Below, piece after piece: positions 1-6,910 of a stretch of 12,433 nucleotides of DNA; positions within the stretch are counted from its first letter, which is position 1; each line of letters starts with the position of its first letter. The stretch spans positions 1-12,433 of the forward strand of contig JAIQGB010000192.1 of NCBI GenBank assembly GCA_020072905.1, given 5' to 3'. Both the position numbers and the translations under genes were made by a program. Below the pieces are notes generated by a model. That model was not told where the DNA came from. It worked only from the letters and a program-made list of their open reading frames with translations, and did not search any database. The DNA is from Terriglobia bacterium (GTDB taxonomy: Bacteria > Acidobacteriota > Terriglobia > UBA7540).

Positions 1-370
1 GGGCATTCCCGTCGTTCGCCTTTCCGGCCTGAATCATCCCAAAACGGTGGAGACCGCCAAATTCGTAGCCACCAAGGCCGAGGAGTGGCTGCGGGCCGCC
101 GGAGCCATCAAGACCTGGCTGAAACTTCCCGGGAGCGGATTGAGCGGCGGCCAGCACCAGGCCGGAACCTGCCGGATGGGCGACGATCCCCAGACGTCCG
201 TCGTCAACAAATTCTGCCAGGTGCACGACGTGGACAATCTTTTTGTCGTGGACGCCAGCGTTCATGTCACGAACGGCGGGTTCAATCCCGCCCTCACCGT
301 CATGGCGAATGCGTACCGCGCCTCGGACTACCTGGTGAAGAATTGGAAGGGAACCAAGTTTAGGGGGTAG
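1..370 (+). CDS. GMC-family FAD-dependent oxidoreductase, C-terminal part (5' end outside window)
   Basis: Only the last ~122 codons are present, read from base 2. They match the C-terminal domain of GMC oxidoreductases, flavoenzymes that oxidise sugar or polyol alcohol groups. Seen directly: the motif HQAGTCRMG, then NLFVVDASV, then NGGFNPALTVMANAYRASDYL. In the family the His of the first motif and the Asn of the FNP motif form the catalytic pair next to the flavin; here they lie 43 residues apart, close to the choline oxidase spacing. The pattern is closest to gluconate/glucose-dehydrogenase-like bacterial members, whose electrons usually go to c-type cytochromes. The next gene encodes a multiheme cytochrome, which fits that role. 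The TAG stop (368-370) lies inside the first arm of a palindromic repeat. Substrate cannot be told from this fragment. Confidence 0.92.
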   Translation, partial: GIPVVRLSGLNHPKTVETAKFVATKAEEWLRAAGAIKTWLKLPGSGLSGGQHQAGTCRMGDDPQTSVVNKFCQVHDVDNLFVVDASVHVTNGGFNPALTVMANAYRASDYLVKNWKGTKFRG

Positions 371-417
371 CGCCGGGCTTCAGCCCGGCATCGTGCCGCC
401 CTAAACGGCAGCGCTAC
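367..417. repeat. GTAG-footed double-hairpin palindrome (REP/BIME-like), element A
   Basis: A 51-bp unit begins GTAGCGC (367-373) and ends with the exact inverse GCGCTAC (411-417). Inside are two hairpins: a perfect 7-bp stem GCCGGGC/GCCCGGC at 372-378 and 383-389 with a 4-nt loop, and a shorter GCCG/CGGC stem at 395-398 and 406-409. A GTAG foot on imperfect hairpins is typical of REP elements mobilised by RAYT transposases, and paired inverted REPs form BIMEs. The element supplies the stop codon of the GMC gene and ends 7 bases before the cytochrome start codon, so it fills the whole spacer. It could modulate termination or mRNA stability. Family assignment is inference. Confidence 0.65.
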
Positions 418-424
418 ATCGGAC

Positions 425-1445
425 ATGGCTCACTGGTCATCCAAAACGCGCCGCGTGCTGATTGCCTTGGCATGTGTCGTGGTCGTCGCTCTGGCGTTCC
501 CCGCCGCCAGCCTCTACTACGAGTATTCCGGCGGGCAAACTTGCACGCGCTGCCACGAAATCTGGCAGCCCTACACCGACTGGCGCACTTCGACGCACCG
601 CAGCGTGAAGTGCTCGGCGTGCCACGGCGAGGTGTTCACGCTCGATGCCGGATTCCACCTCAACAACATCCGGCGCCTGTACGCCCATCTGCGCGGCCAG
701 ATCCCCGAAAACATCCGGCTGAAAAATGCGCAACTGTTCCAGGCGGCGGAGCGCTGCAAGGAATGTCATCAGCAGGAATACGCCGACTGGAAGGCCAGCC
801 GACACAGCGCGACGTACGCGGATATGTTTCTGAACACGACCCACAATCACCAGCGGCTGCTGATGGACGATTGCCTGCGTTGCCACGGCATGCACTTCGA
901 AGGCACCATCCGCGACCTGGTGACCCCCATCAACACCAGCGGTCCGTGGAAGCTGCTCAATCCCGACCTGGCGCAACGTGCCGCGATTCCCTGCCTCACC
1001 TGCCATCAAATGCATCACCAAGGCCTGCCGCTCTCGAAGCCCCCGGCGCCAGGAACGGCGCGTCGTGAAGATCAGTCCCGACGTCCGCCAGGCGCTTTGC
1101 TACCAGTGCCACGCGCCGCTCGCAACTTTCCAAGTTGGCTCCGGCGACGACCGTACCGCCGTTGGCGTTCACGAGGGGATCAGTTGTCTGGCCTGCCACC
1201 AGAAGCATCGCCAGACCACGCGCCAATCCTGCGCCGACTGCCACCCGCGCATGTCGAACTGCGGCCTGGACGTCGAGAAGATGGACACGACGTTCCGCGA
1301 CCCCAAGAGCCCCCACAACATCCACTTCGTGAAATGCCTCGACTGCCACCCGAAAGGCGTGCGCAGAAGAGAGCGCGCCGTCGCCGCCCTGCCCGCGCCG
1401 GAACACGGCGCCTTCGTGGCGAGTGCCGTCACGCCCGCGCATTGA
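425..1445 (+). CDS. Membrane-anchored nonaheme c-type cytochrome (NapC/NrfH-like start), with an apparent frameshift
   Basis: Reconstructed across a frameshift this is ~339 residues with nine CXXCH heme-binding motifs. Residues 10-31 form one hydrophobic segment, read as an uncleaved anchor with the heme domain outside. The first frame carries CTRCH (Cys40), CSACH (63), CKECH (111), CLRCH (150) and CLTCH (190). After about residue 206 coding continues in the next forward frame with CYQCH, CLACH, CADCH and CLDCH (about 225, 254, 269, 304) and ends at TGA 1443-1445. Removing one C from the five-C run at 1040-1044 joins the halves smoothly (SKP-RRQERR). The anchor plus early heme pair resembles NapC/NrfH quinol-linked cytochromes. 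It follows a GMC oxidoreductase, so accepting its electrons is a reasonable role. The ATG at 425 has no clear Shine-Dalgarno, so the start is less certain. Confidence 0.8.
1040..1044 (+). other. Probable frameshift site in the multiheme cytochrome (C5 run)
   Basis: Heme motifs are in one frame up to about 1010 and in the next forward frame from about 1101. The upstream frame runs on to 1540 without any further CXXCH motif and with arginine- and proline-rich shadow sequence, so the true frame changes here. A one-base insertion in the CCCCC run would explain it. Sequencing or assembly error is as likely as a real mutation. Confidence 0.6.
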
Positions 1446-1468
1446 ACACCCACCGACAATCGAATTGG

Positions 1469-3580
1469 TCAGGAGGGCTGCCAGGTGGCCAGATCGCTCA
1501 CTCGCCGGAAACGCTCGGGCGTTCCCAGGCGTTTGTATAAATCCTCGGCCCACTGGTAACTCGCAGGATAATCTCCGACAAAGACGAGCTCCACCGGATG
1601 GAGCAGCCCAGCCACTTGAGGAAGATCCGTGATCCGCAGACAGTTGAGCATCTCGATGGCCGGGCCGCGGCCGTCGCGCTCGCTCGACGCGTTCTCGGTG
1701 GCGGGCGGTAATTCGAGAATGAGCGCGCTCACCCGGCCGTCGAGCAGCGCAGCGTAAAGCGCCACCGCCGCCATCTCCCCGCGGCCCACCAGCGCAACGC
1801 GCTTCCCGTCCAGGAGCTTCAACGAGCGAACCGCTTCGAGCGCGCGCAACGTGTCATAGACCCGCAGCGAGGCGAGCGACGTGCCCAGCCACGCCGTGGC
1901 GCGCCGGACGTGCCACTGGAGCTGGTCGCCCCAAGCCGTCTCGCCCGTGCCGCGCGGTTCCATGACCACCTTGGCCCAAGGAACCTTGATCCGTTCGAGG
2001 AATTCTTCGCTGGCTCCGCTCACGCCGTCCGGGCGCCTTTCGCCGGGCGGACGCAACGCCAAGAGCGCGGGCGCCGGCGCGGACTGCCCGTTGTCCAGGC
2101 CCAACGTCCCGCGCAGCCTCCAACCCTCCTCCGAGGTGAACGAAAAGCGCTGCCAGAGGTTTGTGGCGCCGGTCCGATACTCATATTCCACCTGCGGCGC
2201 GAGCGGCGGCGGCGGAGAGGGAAAGGCGCCGAAGGTTTTCTGGCGCAGGTTGGCAATGACTTGTCCTCGCACGCGCTGCAGCGCGGCGCGATCGGCAATC
2301 TCCGGAGGCTGAGACAGCGTGATGAAGGTGTCCTGGATCGTGGGTGTCCGGTTGTCCGGCGGCGAACCGTTCACGTAAACGCGCAGCGTTTCTTCCGACT
2401 CCTGCTTGCCCGGTGATTCGTCAATGTCGCCGACCTCGGCGGCGGGGACGTTCTTCCCCTGCAGGTGTTGGAGAAACCAGGAAAAGATGCCCGTGCGCGA
2501 GCGCTCGTGATAGCCGTGCCCGCCGGGAGTCACCACGAAGCGCAGGTTCCCGGCCGCGCCGAGCTTTGCGTAGAGGCGGCGCACTTGTTCGTGGACCTCG
2601 CGCGCGCCGGCAATAGCGAAGACGTCATCGTGCGTGGTCGAGGCGATGAGCAGAGGACGCGGCGCGATGAGCGCTCCCAGGTCGGCGAGGTCCCAGCGAT
2701 AGGTATTGTTCCACCAGATGCAGTCGCAATTGCCGTCGAGCGTGAGGTCGGCGATGTACGAATAGAGTGTCGACGTGCCGCAGACGGACGCCGCCACCTT
2801 GACGCGCTCGTCGCCCGCCGCCACCCACCAACTGGTCGCGCCGCCGCCCGAGATGCCCGTTACACCGAGACGCTGGGGATTGACTTCCGGCCGTTCGCTG
2901 AGCAAATCGAGGCCGCGAATTCCGTTCAGTAACTCGACCGCCGCCGGCGAATATCCCCGGCTGTACCAATGGAACCAGCCCTCGTAGTAGGGGCCATGGT
3001 GGTAGCCGCGCACTTCACCGAGCTGAACCGTCTCCACAATCAGGCAGACGAAGCCCAGTTCCGCAAAGCGGCGAGGGTGCGCCTGGTAATGCACCTTCTG
3101 TTTTGGCGAATGGCCGCACACGTAGAGCACGCCCGGCGCCCGCGCAGCGAGATTCTTCGGCACGTAGAGATTCGCGGTCACATAAAGCTGCGGAAGACTT
3201 TCGTAATAAAGCTTCTCGATGCGATAAGCGGGGCGATCCACCACTCCCGTAATTTTCACGTTGAGCGGCGGACGCTTGCCGGGCTCCGCCAGCATGTCGA
3301 GCCCCATCATCTCCATGTATTGCCGACGCCGCTCGGGGACAAGCCGCTTCCAGGTTGCCGCATCGCGATAGTCGGTCAGCGCGCGGTCGGTGATGCTCCG
3401 CGCCTCGCGCGAGAGGTAGTCGCGGATCGAAATGCTGAAAACCCTCTTCGGCTCGGTAGACGCGGCGGCCGCGCGGACGGAGGCTGGTTCAGCCGTCGTC
3501 TGCGCCTCGCCGAGTCGTGCCAAGCTGACGCCCGTGCTCGCCACACCAGCCTGAAGGAATCTGCGGCGGTTGATTGACAT
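1469..3580 (-). CDS. Tat-exported two-domain alpha/beta hydrolase (acetyl-xylan-esterase-like)
   Basis: 703 residues from ATG 3580-3578, chosen because a strong GGGGAGG lies 6 bases upstream and the protein then opens with a twin-arginine signal (SINRRRFLQAGVAS, residues 2-15). The first hydrolase domain (about 110-375) has the nucleophile elbow GISGG with Ser244, an acid in THDD (Asp318/319) and His355 in GGHGYH, so it should be a working serine hydrolase, probably on esters of carbohydrates or similar. The second half (about 465-700) repeats the fold, but its elbow reads VGRGEMA, with Gly601 where Ser should be, so it looks inactive. The upstream Gfo/Idh/MocA gene on the same strand suggests shared work on sugars, though 151 bp of hairpins separate them. 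It converges on the cytochrome gene with a 23-bp gap. The exact ester substrate is unknown. Confidence 0.85.
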   Translation of the reverse strand: MSINRRRFLQAGVASTGVSLARLGEAQTTAEPASVRAAAASTEPKRVFSISIRDYLSREARSITDRALTDYRDAATWKRLVPERRRQYMEMMGLDMLAEPGKRPPLNVKITGVVDRPAYRIEKLYYESLPQLYVTANLYVPKNLAARAPGVLYVCGHSPKQKVHYQAHPRRFAELGFVCLIVETVQLGEVRGYHHGPYYEGWFHWYSRGYSPAAVELLNGIRGLDLLSERPEVNPQRLGVTGISGGGATSWWVAAGDERVKVAASVCGTSTLYSYIADLTLDGNCDCIWWNNTYRWDLADLGALIAPRPLLIASTTHDDVFAIAGAREVHEQVRRLYAKLGAAGNLRFVVTPGGHGYHERSRTGIFSWFLQHLQGKNVPAAEVGDIDESPGKQESEETLRVYVNGSPPDNRTPTIQDTFITLSQPPEIADRAALQRVRGQVIANLRQKTFGAFPSPPPPLAPQVEYEYRTGATNLWQRFSFTSEEGWRLRGTLGLDNGQSAPAPALLALRPPGERRPDGVSGASEEFLERIKVPWAKVVMEPRGTGETAWGDQLQWHVRRATAWLGTSLASLRVYDTLRALEAVRSLKLLDGKRVALVGRGEMAAVALYAALLDGRVSALILELPPATENASSERDGRGPAIEMLNCLRITDLPQVAGLLHPVELVFVGDYPASYQWAEDLYKRLGTPERFRRVSDLATWQPS

Positions 3581-3586
3581 GGAGAT

Positions 3587-3593
3587 CCTCCCC
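3587..3593 (-). promoter_or_regulatory. Ribosome binding site deciding the hydrolase start
   Basis: On the minus strand GGGGAGG stands 6 bases before ATG 3580-3578. The reading frame stays open upstream to 3715, but that extension has no signal and runs through palindromic repeats, so this site fixes the start and exposes the Tat signal at the N-terminus. Confidence 0.75.
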
Positions 3594-3604
3594 GGAGAGA
3601 GCAA

Positions 3605-3656
3605 GTAGCCACGGTTAATTCGCGGGTGGCGCAGACATCGCGGTTTGATGTCTGCG
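3605..3656. repeat. GTAG-footed double-hairpin element C (incomplete 3' foot)
   Basis: Starts with GTAG (3605-3608). The first stem is GCCAC (3608-3612) with GTGGC (3626-3630). The second is a perfect 10-bp stem CGCAGACATC (3630-3639) with GATGTCTGCG (3647-3656) and a 7-nt loop. There is no CTAC at the far end. The layout matches elements A and B, so it is probably the same repeat class. It lies between the Gfo gene and the hydrolase gene and could form in the shared transcript as a stabiliser or attenuator. Confidence 0.5.
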
Positions 3657-3674
3657 ATCATCTCGCGGCCGTGA

Positions 3675-3729
3675 CGTAGGGGCAATGCTTGCATTGCCCT
3701 CTCTGGGCGGAGCAAGCCCCGCCCCTACG
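3675..3729. repeat. GTAG-footed double-hairpin palindrome (REP/BIME-like), element B
   Basis: Perfect 9-bp outer arms CGTAGGGGC (3675-3683) and GCCCCTACG (3721-3729) enclose two hairpins: GGCAATGC/GCATTGCC (3681-3688, 3691-3698) and GGGCGG/CCGCCC (3705-3710, 3719-3724). From GTAG to CTAC it is 53 bp, against 51 bp for element A, with the same order: foot, hairpin, short spacer, hairpin, foot. It sits 2 bp downstream of the Gfo stop codon, so it may also act as an mRNA 3'-end stabiliser or weak terminator. Confidence 0.65.
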
Positions 3730-3731
3730 GG

Positions 3732-4739
3732 CTACGTTGTCACCGTCACGCCGTCCGCGCCCAGCACCGCCCGGGCCTTCTTGTGGTACGCGATGTTGGC
3801 CAGGTGCAGCGTGCGCACGGCCTGATGTCCGAGTTCGATCGTGGCATTCGGCTGCTGGCGCGTGCGGACGCACTCGAGAAAATTCTTGATGTGCGGCGGC
3901 GTTTGCGTAAGCCCGCCCGGCAATTTCTCGATGGTCGGCTCCGGCCGGTCCCAGCGCGTCTTGGGCGCCCAAGGCTCCGCGTAGAAGCGGTAGCCCTGCT
4001 CGCAAAGTTCCAGCGTCCCTTTCTGTCCCTGGAAGACGATTCCCCAGCCGTTCTGGAAGGAGTTCATGTAGGCGAGCGTCCAGGTGGCCATGAACTTGGG
4101 GTACTCGAAGATGGTGCTGAACGTATCGGGCGTTTCGGCCGGATGCAGCTTGTACACCGCCCCGTAGCATTCCGCCGCCACGGGCTGCGTCGCGCCCGTG
4201 AACCATTGGATGACGTCGATGAGGTGCGTCCCCTGGTCCGTCATGTTGCCGCCGGAAAAACCCCAGAAATAGCGCCAGTAGCGGAATTTGACCGGCTCGA
4301 AGGGTGTGGGTTTGGCCGGGCCCACGAAGCGAGTCCAGTCCAACTTCTCGGTGATGACAGGCTTCGGTTTCACTCCGACATTCCAGTACCACTCGGCGCG
4401 GACCAGATTGATCTCGCCGAGCTTGCCCTGGTCAATCAATTCCTTGCATTCGCGCACCATCGGCGAGCTGCGCCGCTGCATGCCGACTTGCACGATGCGG
4501 TCGGTCTTGCGAACTTCCTTCACCATGTCGGCGCCTTGCTCGATGGACCAGGAGAGCGGCTTCTCACAATAAGCGTCTTTCCCGGCATGCAAAACGTCGA
4601 GCAAGTGGTCGTGATGCCAGTGGAGGCGATCGTTGGCCCCGAAGACTCTTCCGTTGAAAGAGGGATGGGCCAGCACGCCCAGCCCGACGGCCGCGCTGCG
4701 GCCCAGAAATCCACGGCGCGAGATCCCGTTGTCATCCAT
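3732..4739 (-). CDS. Gfo/Idh/MocA-family oxidoreductase with Tat signal, lacking most of the NAD-binding domain
   Basis: 335 residues from ATG 4739-4737, with GGGAGGT 6 bases upstream. Residues 5-25 are a Tat signal (SRRGFLGRSAAVGLG). The C-terminal half is a good match to exported Gfo/Idh/MocA proteins, NAD(P)-linked enzymes acting on sugars or inositol-like compounds: EKP at 59-61 (catalytic Lys60), TDQGTHLIDVIQW at 167-179 (His172, Asp175), then the substrate-binding sheet. The family normally has a Rossmann fold with GxGxxG and about 85-100 residues between the ANDRL-type segment after the signal and the HWHH segment before EKP. Here ANDRL (35-39) runs straight into HWHHDH (40-45), so that block is absent, in frame, at about 4618-4630. 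The usual length is near 420-440. As written it should not bind NAD in the normal way. It is divergent from the symporter operon. Confidence 0.85.
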   Translation of the reverse strand: MDDNGISRRGFLGRSAAVGLGVLAHPSFNGRVFGANDRLHWHHDHLLDVLHAGKDAYCEKPLSWSIEQGADMVKEVRKTDRIVQVGMQRRSSPMVRECKELIDQGKLGEINLVRAEWYWNVGVKPKPVITEKLDWTRFVGPAKPTPFEPVKFRYWRYFWGFSGGNMTDQGTHLIDVIQWFTGATQPVAAECYGAVYKLHPAETPDTFSTIFEYPKFMATWTLAYMNSFQNGWGIVFQGQKGTLELCEQGYRFYAEPWAPKTRWDRPEPTIEKLPGGLTQTPPHIKNFLECVRTRQQPNATIELGHQAVRTLHLANIAYHKKARAVLGADGVTVTT

Positions 4740-4946
4740 GAAAGCACCTCCCGTGATTGGTGGCGCGAATTCTACCAGAGGAGGGGCGCCACGGCCCGGC
4801 GAGATTTTCTCGCCGTCCTCGCGACTTCGCTAGCTGGCGGCGGACAATCCGGGTAAACTCTCACCCCGGCCGGCGCGCAAGGATCGCTCCGGCTGGAAGG
4901 CGAAGGAGAGAGCGGCCAGGCCGCGAGCTCTAGCGAGGACGTCTCC
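4740..4946. promoter_or_regulatory. Divergent intergenic region (Gfo gene / symporter operon)
   Basis: These 207 bp separate two divergent transcription units and should hold both promoters. Visible: the Shine-Dalgarno of the minus-strand gene (4746-4752); a minus-strand TAGAAT (4774-4769) about 30 bases before ATG 4739 that could be a -10 box but has no good -35 partner; a perfect hairpin at 4797-4815; and GAGGA at 4935-4939 before the GTG start at 4947. No convincing promoter could be assigned for the plus strand. Confidence 0.4.
4797..4815. repeat. Perfect 8-bp inverted repeat with 3-nt loop
   Basis: CGGCGAGA (4797-4804), TTT loop, TCTCGCCG (4808-4815). It lies in the middle of the divergent spacer, upstream of both genes, so it is more likely an operator or leader hairpin than a terminator; no T tract follows on either strand. 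No regulator gene is in the window to pair with it. Confidence 0.4.
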
Positions 4947-6554
4947 GTGCACACGCTCGCCCTCAATTTCCTCGACTACTCGGTCATCGGCGGGTATTTC
5001 GTCGCCGTCTTGCTGATCGGATATGCGCTGCGCCGACGAATGGTTTCTACCGAACAATTTTTCCTCGCCGGGCGCGCTTTGCCCGCCTGGATTACAGGCA
5101 TCGCGTTCGTCGCCGCCAACTGCGGGGCCCTGGAAATCATGGGCATGGTTTCCACCGCCGCTAAGTACGGCGCGCGGGCGAACCACTTCTACTGGGTCGG
5201 CGCGATTCCTGCCATGCTCTTCCTGGCGCTCTTCATGATGCCCATCTATCACGGCAGCCGGGTGCGCAGCGTGCCGGAGTTCCTGAAGTTGCGCTACGGC
5301 GAAGCGACGCGCGCCTTCAATGCCCTCGCCTTCGCCACCATGATGGTGCTGGTTTCGGGCATCAGCCTCTATGCCATGGCCATCATTCTGCAGGCGGTGC
5401 TGGGATGGAGTTTTACCGCCAGCGTTCTCATCGCGTGCCTCGTCGTGCTGGTTTACATCCTGCTGGGCGGCCTGACGGCGACGATCTACAACGAAGTGCT
5501 GCAGTTCGTCCTCATTGTCGCCGGCCTCACGCCGTTGGTCGTCCTGGCGTTGCGGGAATTTCACGGCTGGTCGGGACTCGCGGCGGCGCTCCCGGTAAAT
5601 CTGCGCCACACCTGGCAAGGCCTTCCGGCGGCGAGCCCGTTCAGTTCGGCGATGGACGGGGTGGGAAACGTCCTCGGGCTCGGGTTCGTGCTGAGCTTTG
5701 GTTATTGGTGCACCGATTTCCTGCTGATCCAGCGCGCGCTCGCCGCCAAAAGCCTGCGGGCGGCCGTCCAGACGCCGCTCATCGGCTCCGTCGTCAAGCT
5801 ATTTTTCCCCGCCCTGGTCGTTTTGCCGGGCCTGGCGGCGGTGGCGATTTTCCCGCAGGGACTTGCCCAGCGCTACGATCTCGCGCTCCCCAATCTCATG
5901 ACGCGTTACTACTCGCACGGGCTGCTGGGCCTGGGCGTGACGGCGATGCTGGCGAGCTTCATGTCGGGGATGGCGGGGAATATCACCGCCTTCAACACCG
6001 TGTGGACCTACGACCTTTACCAGGCTTATCTCGCGCGAGGCCGCACGGATCGTCACTATCTCGTCGTGGGCCGCGTCGCCACCGTCGCGGCGACTCTGCT
6101 TTCGATCGCCACGGCCTACATTGTGCTGAGCTTCAACAATTTGATGGATTACGTGCAGTTGCTCTTCTCGTTCTTCAACGCGCCACTTTTCGCCACGTTT
6201 CTTCTCGGCATGTTCACGCGCTGGGCGACGCCCACGGGAGGATTTGTCGGGCTGGTGGCCGGCACGCTCGCCGCGGGCTTGCATTACCTCGCCTACCGTT
6301 CGCACTGGCTCCCCTACGGCAGCGACATGTCCGCGAATTTCTATGGAGCAATCTGCTCCTGGACGGTGTGCTTCCTGGTGACCATCGGCGTCAGCCTGCT
6401 GACGAAACGCAAGCCCCCCGAAGAACTGGCCGGCTTGGTCCATACCGCGAAGCCGCGCGAAGCGACGATGGATTCGCGCGGACGCCTGCATATCTGGATC
6501 TTTGCAGCACTCGTGATGGCTGTTCTCATCATCCTGAACTGGGTATTCTATTAG
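4947..6554 (+). CDS. Sodium:solute symporter (SSS/SLC5 family)
   Basis: 535 residues, almost wholly hydrophobic with about 13 candidate membrane helices, the usual size and shape of SSS transporters, which import sugars, organic acids or amines with Na+. Seen: the early segment DYSVIGGYFVAVLLIGYALR, the loop STEQFFLAGRALPAW typical of the family, GGLTATIYNEVLQF (174-187) matching the conserved GGL..T(D/E)..Q motif, and FMSGMAGNITAFNTVWTYDLY (338-358), the counterpart of the Na+-site helix. In that helix the second Ser of the usual SS pair is Gly341. The start is GTG 4947 with GAGGA 7 bases upstream. It heads a plus-strand run of four genes; 44 bp separate it from the ABM gene. The substrate is unknown, but the genes behind it suggest a small alcohol or methylated compound. 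Confidence 0.9.
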   Translation: MHTLALNFLDYSVIGGYFVAVLLIGYALRRRMVSTEQFFLAGRALPAWITGIAFVAANCGALEIMGMVSTAAKYGARANHFYWVGAIPAMLFLALFMMPIYHGSRVRSVPEFLKLRYGEATRAFNALAFATMMVLVSGISLYAMAIILQAVLGWSFTASVLIACLVVLVYILLGGLTATIYNEVLQFVLIVAGLTPLVVLALREFHGWSGLAAALPVNLRHTWQGLPAASPFSSAMDGVGNVLGLGFVLSFGYWCTDFLLIQRALAAKSLRAAVQTPLIGSVVKLFFPALVVLPGLAAVAIFPQGLAQRYDLALPNLMTRYYSHGLLGLGVTAMLASFMSGMAGNITAFNTVWTYDLYQAYLARGRTDRHYLVVGRVATVAATLLSIATAYIVLSFNNLMDYVQLLFSFFNAPLFATFLLGMFTRWATPTGGFVGLVAGTLAAGLHYLAYRSHWLPYGSDMSANFYGAICSWTVCFLVTIGVSLLTKRKPPEELAGLVHTAKPREATMDSRGRLHIWIFAALVMAVLIILNWVFY

Positions 6555-6598
6555 CGTGGTTCTTGGCCGGTCAGAGCCGGAAGGGGAGGAAATCCGTC

Positions 6599-6904
6599 AT
6601 GCAGATTGTTCACATCCATGTGCGAGTCAAACCCGAATTCGTCGAAGCCTTCAAACAAGTGACCATTGAAAATGCCCGGGAAAGTATCCAGGAACCGGGA
6701 ATTGCCCGTTTTGACGTGATCCAGCAGGCGGACGACCCCACTCGCTTCGTGCTGGTCGAGGTCTATCGAACTGCGGATGCTCCCGCCCAGCACAAAGAGA
6801 AGGCCCACTATAAAAACTGGCGGGACAAGGTCGAGACGATAATGGCCGAACCACGGACGAGAGTGATTTACTTCAACCTTTTCCCGACGAACGAAGGCTG
6901 GTGA
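6599..6904 (+). CDS. ABM-domain protein, LsrG-like
   Basis: 101 residues from ATG 6599 with AGGGGAGGA 8 bases upstream. It is a single antibiotic-biosynthesis-monooxygenase (ABM) ferredoxin-like domain. The pattern FDVIQQADDPTRFVLVEVYR (38-57), then the HKEKAHYKNW stretch (65-74) and TRVIYFNL, is very close to what I recall of LsrG, which processes phospho-AI-2 in enteric bacteria. No other lsr gene is here, so it should not be named lsrG. Members are dimeric and act as cofactor-free monooxygenases or isomerases on small oxygenated molecules. It is followed 6 bp later by the iron-type alcohol dehydrogenase, suggesting the two act on related carbonyl or hydroxyl compounds. Confidence 0.85.
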   Translation: MQIVHIHVRVKPEFVEAFKQVTIENARESIQEPGIARFDVIQQADDPTRFVLVEVYRTADAPAQHKEKAHYKNWRDKVETIMAEPRTRVIYFNLFPTNEGW

Positions 6905-6910
6905 GCCGCA

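Noticed and set aside
1062..1540. Continuation of the first cytochrome frame past the frameshift
   Set aside because: It has no heme motif and is proline- and arginine-rich shadow sequence, while the neighbouring frame carries four CXXCH motifs.
3581..3715. N-terminal extension of the hydrolase reading frame
   Set aside because: It runs through hairpin repeats, has no Shine-Dalgarno, and would bury the Tat signal; ATG 3580 has a strong site.
5405..6598. Long plus-strand frame overlapping the symporter and leading into the ABM gene
   Set aside because: The part before 6599 is a low-complexity shadow of the symporter; only the last 101 codons are real.
6599..6904. Naming the ABM gene lsrG and inferring AI-2 quorum-sensing uptake
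   Set aside because: No LsrK, LsrR, LsrF or ABC transporter is present; similarity to one small domain is not enough.
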